Origin: Verrucomicrobiota bacterium | GTDB taxonomy: Bacteria > Verrucomicrobiota > Verrucomicrobiia > Chthoniobacterales > UBA10450 | Reading direction: 5' to 3' | DNA length: 18,728 nucleotides | Assembly: GCA_003218785.1 (NCBI GenBank) | Contig: QHOM01000036.1 | Location: 1-18,728 of the forward strand | Shown: piece by piece, positions 13,424 to 18,728 of the stretch | Layout: every line of letters begins with the position of its first letter | Numbering within the stretch: position 1 is the first letter of the stretch | Position numbers and translations under genes: made by a program | Notes under the pieces: model-generated | Database searches by the model: none | The model's input: the letters and a program-made list of their open reading frames with translations, nothing else | What the model was told of the DNA's origin: nothing

Positions 13424-15488
13424 TTAGGATGGCGTCGGGTTCGCCGACATATCCAGTTGTGCAAAAAGAAACGCGTAAATGTCCGCCAATTGTTTGATCC
13501 GCTCGCTCAACGCGGTACCAATTCCATGACCGGCACTAGAACTCGTCCGCAAGAGAATCGGATTGTCGGATTTGTTCGCTTCTTCCAGGCGCGCCGTCAT
13601 CTTGCGCGAGTGATACGGCGCGACACGCCCGTCGTTTGCGCCCGTCATCATCAAGATGGAGGGGTAATTCGTCCCGTCGACAACGTGATGATAGGGTGAG
13701 TAGGCATAAAGGGCTTTGAATTGCTCAGGATTTTTTACCGTGCCGAATTCCGTCACATTAAACGCGCCATTCGGCGCAAGCTCGACTCGTAACATGTCGT
13801 AAATGCCCACTGTGGAAACGACCGACCGCACCAAATCGGGATGCTGCGTTATCATCGCGCCCATCAAGAGGCCGCCATTGCTTCCGCCTTGGATCGCAAG
13901 TTTTTCCGGGCGCGTGTACTTCTTCTTGATCAAGTATTTGGCGGCGACCGCGAAATCGTCGAACACGGTTTGCTTTTTCGTAAGATTGCCAGCCTTGTGC
14001 CATTCTTCGCCAAATTCACCGCCGCCTCGAATGTTCGCCACCACATACACCCCGCCGCGATCGAACCAGAGCCGGCGAGTAAAGTCGAAATTCGGCGACA
14101 TGCTGATCCCGTAACCACCGTAGCCGTAAAGCAGCGTCGGATTTTGACCGTCCCGTTTCATTCCTTTCTGGAAAATGATGTTGAGTGGAATCTTGGTGCC
14201 GTCGTTTGAAATGGCGAACTCGCGCGTCACTTCGATGTCAGCAAATGAGACCGGCGATGTAGTGCGTAAGGCCGTCTCCACGGGCTCGGTTTTTCCTTGC
14301 GCGCAATGGAACCACACCGCTGGCTGGGTGTAACTCACATCGCGAAACAAGAGCGAATTATCTTCAAGTGCGAGCATTTCCTGTACAGCCGATATCATTG
14401 GAATCGGGATGATGGTCTCGCCTTTCCCGTCCAACCCAAACCGCCGGATCTGAGACGGGCCGCCGAGGAGATCGCCGACATAAAGCGCATCTGCCGTGGG
14501 AACGATTTGCTCGATGACCGCTTCGCCAGCCGGCACTATCTCAACCGCATTCTTTAACTCAGGTGTGTCGAGCGGCAGGCGCAGAATTTTCCCTGATTTG
14601 CTTCCAGGTCCCGTTCGGTCCGAGGAGATAATGTGCGAAATCCCCGCCATCGCCATTTGCTACCGTCGCGAGAATGTATCTCCCATCGCGCGAAGCTTGG
14701 AGCACGATCTCCGCGATCCGTGGAAAGTCTTTGCCGATCGAGTAAGTGTCCTCTGTGCCAGCGGTTTCGAGTTTATGAAAATAAATCTGTTGATAGAAAT
14801 TCAGATCAGCTTCGGGTCGCTCACTCTTCCGGGGAAAGCGCGTATAATAAACTCCGCTGCCGTCCGCGTTCCAAGCCGCGCTGCCGCCCGCTGTGGGATA
14901 TTGCACGTGCGCGATGGTATCCGGTAGTGCTTTGCCGGTCGCGGTTTCGTAAAAGTAAAGCGTGCCGTCTTCGCTGCCGCCTTTTGAAAGCGAGACCGCA
15001 ACGTGTTTGCCATCCAGCGAGGGAACAAACCAATCGATCGCGGTCGTGCCTTTGGCGTCCAGCACATTCGGATCGAGCACGACTTTCTCCGATTGGAGAT
15101 CGTCTGCCGAAGTGAGCGTCACCAGCAGCGGTTGCTGCTTTGGCGGCTGGAATTTCATCGCGAACAAGATTCCCGGCCGCGAGATGAGCGAAAAATAACT
15201 CGGCGAAGTTTTCGCGTACCACTCCGTCAATTGTCTTTCAATCGAAGCACGGTCCGGCAACTTGTCGAGATATTGGCGAGTCCGCTGATTCTGTGCGTTC
15301 GACCACGCCTTCACCTCGGGGTCATCATCCTTTTCCAGCCACTGATAGGGATCCTCCACCATCGTGCCGGCGTATTCGTTCGACACAGGTTTCTTCGCAG
15401 TCTGTGGCGTGGACTCGACAGCCGGCAAACTGATTAGGGTCAGGCCAGTTAGTGCACCGATTAGAAACAGAAGACGATTCGCTTTCAT
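13424..15488 (-). pseudogene. Secreted prolyl oligopeptidase (S9A), split by a frame-shifting deletion
   Basis: Two overlapping frames encode successive parts of one S9A peptidase. The first runs from ATG 15488 (signal peptide MKANRLLFLIGALTGLTLIS, then NEYAGTMVEDPYQWLEKDDD and the beta-propeller) to about 14597, ending GGDFAHYLLGPNGTWKQI. The second resumes in another frame as GKILRLPLDTPELKNAVEIV and runs to TAA at 13424, carrying the whole hydrolase domain. Its triad is Ser in QGGSNGGLLMG (codon near 13882), Asp in GANDGRVAPYHS (near 13633) and His in SSAGHGIGT (near 13528). Relatives have roughly 25-30 residues between WKQI and GKIL, so the junction is a deletion of non-triplet length, not just one base. 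Intact enzymes cleave proline-containing peptides, here in the periplasm or outside. As it stands no full-length product is possible. An assembly error is the alternative. Confidence 0.85.
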
Positions 15489-15534
15489 GAAGATTGAGAA
15501 AAGGCTGCCTGGGACCACTTGCAACCGATCCCTG

Positions 15535-16197
15535 CTACAACCCCGCACGCAGGGCGTATTTTGGATCTTTTACCTGTTTGCGAAGCGCTGCGAAGAGTCT
15601 GCTGATCCCGGTCTGGCTGGCGCGATTGGCGATAAACGACGGGATTCCAACGCTGTCAGTGTAAACAGAGTAAGTCGCGCGCGTTTTGATCGCGCCATCC
15701 GGCTCGAGCAGCCATCCGCCTTCGCAAACTTTTACGCGCACTACACCTTTTTTTTCTGGCGGTCCAAGTTCATTCGCCGGCGTCCAATGACTTACAAAAA
15801 CGAGCCCTTCAGGCGCGGGCCACGAGTTCTTCCAGACCCGCAGAGTGTAATCACGGTCCGCGCAAATTTTTGGTGAGAGCCGCTGATACCCAACGATTGA
15901 ATCGCCGTCCCGTTTGATCAGCCGGCATTCGGTCGTGTACGGCATGAACTTTGGATAATTCTCGAAGTCATCAATTACAGCGTGAACGGCATAAGTGGGG
16001 GCGTCGATTGGGCCGATTGCCCTGAACTCCTTCAGCCGTGAATCTGTGTGCGGTCGGCTGTAGATGGCGACATCCCTGGTTTCGATGGTCAGCTTCCAGC
16101 CATCTTCCACATTGATGCTAGACAATTCGACGGCAAAGGAGCTCGAGACGCAGACGAGAAAGATCGACGCCAGACTGGGGAGAACGCGCCAATGCAT
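15535..16197 (-). CDS. Exported START/SRPBCC-like domain protein
   Basis: A 220-aa protein from ATG 16197; an in-frame GTG at 16212 would add five residues but has no better ribosome site. The N-terminus MHWRVLPSLASIFLVCVSSS is a signal peptide ending near FAVE. The rest matches the START/Bet v 1-type helix-grip fold: WKLTIETRDVAIYSRPH, LKEFRAIGPIDAPTYAVHAV, IDDFENYPKFMPYTTECRLI, then GYQRLSPKICADRDYTLRV and RATYSVYTDSVGIPSFIANR. Such proteins bind lipids or other hydrophobic ligands in a cavity; the ligand is unknown. It lies upstream of and on the same strand as the S9 peptidase remnant, with a 46-nt gap, so co-transcription is possible. It is divergent from the sigma-54 activator. Confidence 0.8.
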   Translation of the reverse strand: MHWRVLPSLASIFLVCVSSSFAVELSSINVEDGWKLTIETRDVAIYSRPHTDSRLKEFRAIGPIDAPTYAVHAVIDDFENYPKFMPYTTECRLIKRDGDSIVGYQRLSPKICADRDYTLRVWKNSWPAPEGLVFVSHWTPANELGPPEKKGVVRVKVCEGGWLLEPDGAIKTRATYSVYTDSVGIPSFIANRASQTGISRLFAALRKQVKDPKYALRAGL

Positions 16198-16269
16198 CGC
16201 GCGATGATACACGTTTTTGTCACAAACGCCACAATAGCCGGCATTTTCTTAAACTGTGGAGATCGGGGA

Positions 16270-17640
16270 GTGCCTGAGAGCAATTCTTTGAATCTCTGTG
16301 CATTGTGTGGCTTGCGACGTTTGCTTGAAGCTGAATACGACGTGTATGTCGCCGCGGATATATCGGGCGCGATGAACGTGCTTGAACGAGAGCAGATCGA
16401 CGTGCTCCTTACCGATCTGCGCCTCGGCGGCGAGGATGGAATGACATTGATCGATCGCGCTTTGAAAATGCCGCGTGCGCCCGTCTGCATCATGATGACG
16501 GCATATGGCTCCATCGATGTCGCGGTCGAAGCGATGAAACGCGGCGCTTACGATTTTGTCACCAAACCGCTCAACCTCGACAAAGTCGAATTGCTGATTG
16601 CACGCGCGGTGCAGGGGCGCAAACTGGAGCAGGAAAATCGCGCGCTCCGCCAGCAAGTGGACGAGCGCTACGGCCTCGAAAACATCTGGGGCGAATCGGC
16701 CGCCTTGCATCAAGTGCTCGATACCATCCGGCAGGTGGCGCCCTCGTCTGCCAGCGTGCTCATTGAAGGCGAGAGCGGCACAGGCAAAGAATTGGCCGCG
16801 CAGGCCATCCATAATTTAAGTCGCCGGAACAAAGCGAAATTTGTGGCGGTGCATTGCGCCGCGCTTTCACCCCAGTTGCTGGAGAGCGAACTGTTCGGTC
16901 ATGAGAAAGGTGCATTCACCGGGGCGTATGAACGCCGCATCGGCCGGTTCGAGCAGGCGAACGGCGGCACAATTTTCCTCGATGAAGTGGCCGAAATCGA
17001 TCCGGGCACCCAGGTGAAATTACTGCGCGTAATCAGCGAAGAACGCGCCTTCGAACGCGTCGGCGGCAATCAAACTCTGCGCGCCGATGTGCGGCTGATT
17101 GCGGCCACAAACAAGAATCTCGAACAACTCGTGCGCGAGGGAAAGTTTCGGGACGATCTTTTCTTTCGCCTGAACGTTGTGCGCATCACCATGCCGCCAT
17201 TGCGCGATCGCAAGGAAGATATTCCGATTCTGGTCCGCGGATTTTTACGGCATTTTTGCAAAGCGAACGAAAAACCTCTTCTCGATCTAGCGCCCGACGC
17301 CATGGATGCGCTTCTCACCTACAATTGGCCTGGCAACGTTCGCGAGCTGCGCACCGCGATCGAGCACGGGGTGGTGATGGCGACCGGACAGAAGATCACA
17401 CTCCGGGATCTTCCGATGGCGGTGCGACAAGCAGGCAGAGCGACGTCCCCCCGCGGAATTTCCGCCGCGGAGGCTTTCGCGGAAAAATCGAGTCCGCTCG
17501 ATCTGCACGAAACGGAAAAAAAATTGATCATGCAAGCGCTGGCCGCGACCAATGGCAATGTCACCGCAGCAGCCAAAAAGCTCGGCATTAGCCGTCGAAC
17601 GCTGCACCGCAAGATTAACGAAACGAAGTTGGCCAAATGA
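16270..17640 (+). CDS. NtrC-family sigma-54-dependent response regulator with defective receiver start
   Basis: A 456-aa protein from GTG 16270, with GGAG at 16258-16261, spacer 8. The frame is open back to 16048 but that part overlaps the divergent gene. Receiver (1-118): phospho-acceptor Asp49 in LLTDLRLGGEDG, switch Thr in MMTAYG and Lys99 in DFVTKP are present. The first strand, normally hydrophobic followed by two acidic residues, reads VPESNSLNLCALCG, so the Mg-binding acidic pair is absent. AAA+ domain (~136-370): Walker A GESGTGKE (167-174), the sigma-54 contact loop GAFTGA (214-219), Walker B GGTIFLDE (232-239), FRDDLFFRLNV and NWPGNVREL. The C-terminus (410-456) is a Fis-type helix-turn-helix. 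It should remodel sigma-54 RNA polymerase at enhancer-bound promoters; the kinase at 9978 is the likeliest partner. I saw no clear -24/-12 promoter in the window. Confidence 0.92.
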   Translation: MPESNSLNLCALCGLRRLLEAEYDVYVAADISGAMNVLEREQIDVLLTDLRLGGEDGMTLIDRALKMPRAPVCIMMTAYGSIDVAVEAMKRGAYDFVTKPLNLDKVELLIARAVQGRKLEQENRALRQQVDERYGLENIWGESAALHQVLDTIRQVAPSSASVLIEGESGTGKELAAQAIHNLSRRNKAKFVAVHCAALSPQLLESELFGHEKGAFTGAYERRIGRFEQANGGTIFLDEVAEIDPGTQVKLLRVISEERAFERVGGNQTLRADVRLIAATNKNLEQLVREGKFRDDLFFRLNVVRITMPPLRDRKEDIPILVRGFLRHFCKANEKPLLDLAPDAMDALLTYNWPGNVRELRTAIEHGVVMATGQKITLRDLPMAVRQAGRATSPRGISAAEAFAEKSSPLDLHETEKKLIMQALAATNGNVTAAAKKLGISRRTLHRKINETKLAK

Positions 17641-17644
17641 TCGG

Positions 17645-17672
17645 CCCGCGAATGACGCCAATAGACGCGAAT
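17645..17672 (-). repeat. ATTCGCG period-9/10 repeat, copy 3
   Basis: On the minus strand the units are ATTCGCGTCT, ATTGGCGTC and ATTCGCGGG. It lies 5 nt after the sigma-54 activator stop. Confidence 0.6.
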
Positions 17673-17751
17673 GAAATCTGGCGTAGCATTGTCGGTCGTC
17701 CGGGCCTTGGTTGCTCTTGCCTCTTTTGCTCACGTTCTGTAATGTTCTCGC

Positions 17752-17976
17752 ATGTCCACAGTCGCCGAAATTAGGGAAGCCATTGCCAAGCTCTCGCCGC
17801 GCGAATACTGCGAGTTGATGGCAGAACTGCATCCCTTGGCCGAGGACGAGTGGGACAAGCAGATGAAGGCGGATGCCGCCGCAGGTAAGTTCGACAAAAT
17901 GAACGCCCGCGCCGATGCGGATTTCAAGGCGGGACGGTGCGAGCCACTTGAACGCATATTTGGCCAAGAAGTGTGA
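17752..17976 (+). CDS. Antitoxin of a type II toxin-antitoxin pair
   Basis: A 74-aa acidic protein starting at ATG 17752: MSTVAEIREAIAKLSPREYC, then EDEWDKQMKADAAAGKFDKM and DFKAGRCEPLE. The ending EWDxQMxxDxxxGK...DFKxGRxxPL is common in small addiction-module antitoxins that are rich in acid residues at the C-terminus and paired with RelE/ParE toxins. It should bind and neutralise the downstream protein and probably repress the shared promoter. There is no ribosome site. A TGTAAT (17738-17743) with TTGCCT (17717-17722) upstream would start transcription just before the ATG, suggesting a leaderless message, but the 15-nt spacing is short. The stop overlaps the next gene's GTG by 4 nt. Confidence 0.75.
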   Translation: MSTVAEIREAIAKLSPREYCELMAELHPLAEDEWDKQMKADAAAGKFDKMNARADADFKAGRCEPLERIFGQEV

Positions 17977-18233
17977 ACTTCCCCAGCACCGGCAGCCCGG
18001 AGTTTTGGGACGCTTACTACAAACTGCCGAAAGCTGTGCGCACATTGGCCCGCAAGAATTATCGCTTATGGCGGGCAGACCCGTTTCATCCCTCGCTCAA
18101 CTTCAAGAAAGTCGGCGGTGAAAACTGGTCGCTTCGTGTGGGAGACCACTACCGCGCGATAGGGAAGTTCGTGGAAGGCGGTTTCCTCTGGGAATGGATC
18201 GGCACTCATGGCGAATACGACCGGCTGGCATGA
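17973..18233 (+). CDS. RelE/ParE-superfamily toxin
   Basis: An 86-aa basic protein starting at GTG 17973, overlapping the antitoxin stop as GTGA, the usual translational coupling of such pairs. The pattern FWDAYYKLPKAVRTLARKNY, FHPSLNFKKVGGENWSLRVG, DHYRAIGK and WEWIGTHGEYDRLA is the RelE/ParE fold: helical start, a beta sheet with SLRVGDHYRAIG, and the terminal H-x-x-Y-D. RelE members cut mRNA on the ribosome and ParE members poison gyrase; the sequence alone does not tell which. The conserved Arg and Tyr of the sheet and the terminal His are all present, so it looks intact. Confidence 0.8.
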   Translation: MNFPSTGSPEFWDAYYKLPKAVRTLARKNYRLWRADPFHPSLNFKKVGGENWSLRVGDHYRAIGKFVEGGFLWEWIGTHGEYDRLA

Positions 18234-18559
18234 TTGAGCCCGAAACCTTTCAGGGTCGATGTGATAGGTCATTGAGCTAAGAAAGCGCTCGTGACTCGAT
18301 GAAAGCCATTCGCCACCGGCTCGCGGCGGTTCAACTTGCTTTTAGCGAGTTAGCTCGCTGAAACTTTTGGAGTCAATTGCGGAATCATCGCCGCCAGGAT
18401 CGGTATCAAGCTTATTTTCTTTTGGCGTTAATTCGCGTGATTCGCGGGCAATCTTGGCACCAAAATCTTTACTGAATATTGGGGACCACTTGCGATGCCT
18501 GGTTGGTCCCTTTGAGCTGTGCGCCGACTTTTTAATCTTTTGAATCCTGCTCTTTTCAG
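18234..18559. other. Intergenic region with three small repeats
   Basis: No gene seen. It holds a hairpin AGCGAG-TTAG-CTCGCT (18344-18359) that may end the toxin-antitoxin transcript; the ATTCGCG repeat copy 4 (18422-18448); and the stem GGGACCA (18482-18488) / TGGTCCC (18504-18510), followed by TTTG. The word GGGACCACTTGC here (18482-18493) also occurs at 15511-15522 in the gap between the S9 and START-like genes. Confidence 0.5.
18422..18448 (+). repeat. ATTCGCG period-9 repeat, copy 4
   Basis: Units TTGGCGTTA, ATTCGCGTG and ATTCGCGGG, each 9 nt, in the gap upstream of the last gene. Confidence 0.6.
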
Positions 18560-18728
18560 ATGCGCGACGACAGCCTCCATTTGATTGCCCAAGCGCTTGC
18601 CGCGACCAATGGCAATGTCACCGCAGCGGCTAAACAGCTCGGCATTAGCCGTCGAACGCTTCACCGAAAGATGAACGAAATGAATCTGGCCGAAGCGCCC
18701 GCCAGAGGGGCGGACGCGAGCGGGAGCA
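18560..18728 (+). CDS. Fis-type helix-turn-helix protein or fragment (runs off the window)
   Basis: ATG 18560 opens a frame of 56 codons to the right edge with no stop. Residues ~7-45 (LHLIAQALAATNGNVTAAAK, then QLGISRRTLHRKMNEMNLAE) are a Fis-type DNA-binding domain almost identical to the C-terminus of the sigma-54 activator. The DNA from 18590 to 18694 aligns without gaps to 17533-17637, with about 11 mismatches in 105 by my count. Normally this domain ends a response regulator; here it stands near the N-terminus with no AAA+ domain in front, so it is either a short Fis-like regulator or a duplicated fragment of the activator's 3' end. The following residues (APARGADASGS) do not resemble a known domain. 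No clear ribosome binding site precedes the ATG. Confidence 0.6.
   Translation, partial: MRDDSLHLIAQALAATNGNVTAAAKQLGISRRTLHRKMNEMNLAEAPARGADASGS

Noticed and set aside
16048..16269. N-terminal extension of the sigma-54 activator
   Set aside because: It overlaps the divergent START-like gene's coding start and reads as antisense of it; GTG 16270 has a well-placed GGAG.

Overview
The window looks like chromosomal DNA of a soil-type bacterium, most likely a verrucomicrobium (Chthoniobacterales-like). This is an inference from moderately GC-rich coding sequence, the protein flavours (QueA-like enzyme of the TGLHEPEASHL type, secreted S9 peptidase, AsmA-like protein, small toxin-antitoxin pair), and intergenic DNA full of short palindromic and 9-10-nt-period repeats. 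No rRNA, tRNA or CRISPR array was seen.

Layout. 1-712: 3' part of a PD-(D/E)XK restriction endonuclease, probably SacI family. 785-1840: QueA-like SAM-dependent enzyme. 1841-2262: gap with palindromic repeats. 2263-3298: a frameshifted VOC/glyoxalase gene overlapping, by 4 nt, a family-2 glycosyltransferase that lacks its DXD segment. 3299-4183: long non-coding stretch with several repeat types. 4184-5971: secreted subtilisin-like protease. 6133-8739: the classic rpsO-pnp pair with a strong intergenic hairpin and a hairpin after pnp. 8868-9857: AI-2E/PerM-type membrane protein. 9978-11231: PAS histidine kinase with a palindromic insertion inside its PAS domain. 11251-11871: a dead REP-associated tyrosine transposase (RAYT) between two about 82-bp hairpin-forming repeats. 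11879-16197, minus strand: AsmA-like membrane protein, a broken secreted prolyl oligopeptidase, and a START/SRPBCC-like exported protein. 16270-17640: NtrC-type sigma-54 activator with a degenerate receiver N-terminus. 17752-18233: overlapping toxin-antitoxin genes. 18560-18728: start of a gene whose Fis-type helix-turn-helix is a near copy of the end of the sigma-54 activator.

How it fits together. rpsO-pnp is core translation/RNA turnover, with a hairpin placed where PNPase autoregulation acts in E. coli. The kinase and the sigma-54 activator are plausible partners, on the same strand but separated by about 5 kb that starts with the REP/RAYT remnant and continues with opposite-strand genes. 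The recurring theme is repeat-driven remodelling. GTAG-headed palindromes resembling REP sequences occur between genes, across a stop codon and inside a kinase ORF. Four genes (VOC, glycosyltransferase, RAYT, S9 peptidase) carry small deletions, frameshifts or a stop, and the activator's receiver has a degraded start. Whether these lesions are real decay or assembly error cannot be decided from this sequence alone.
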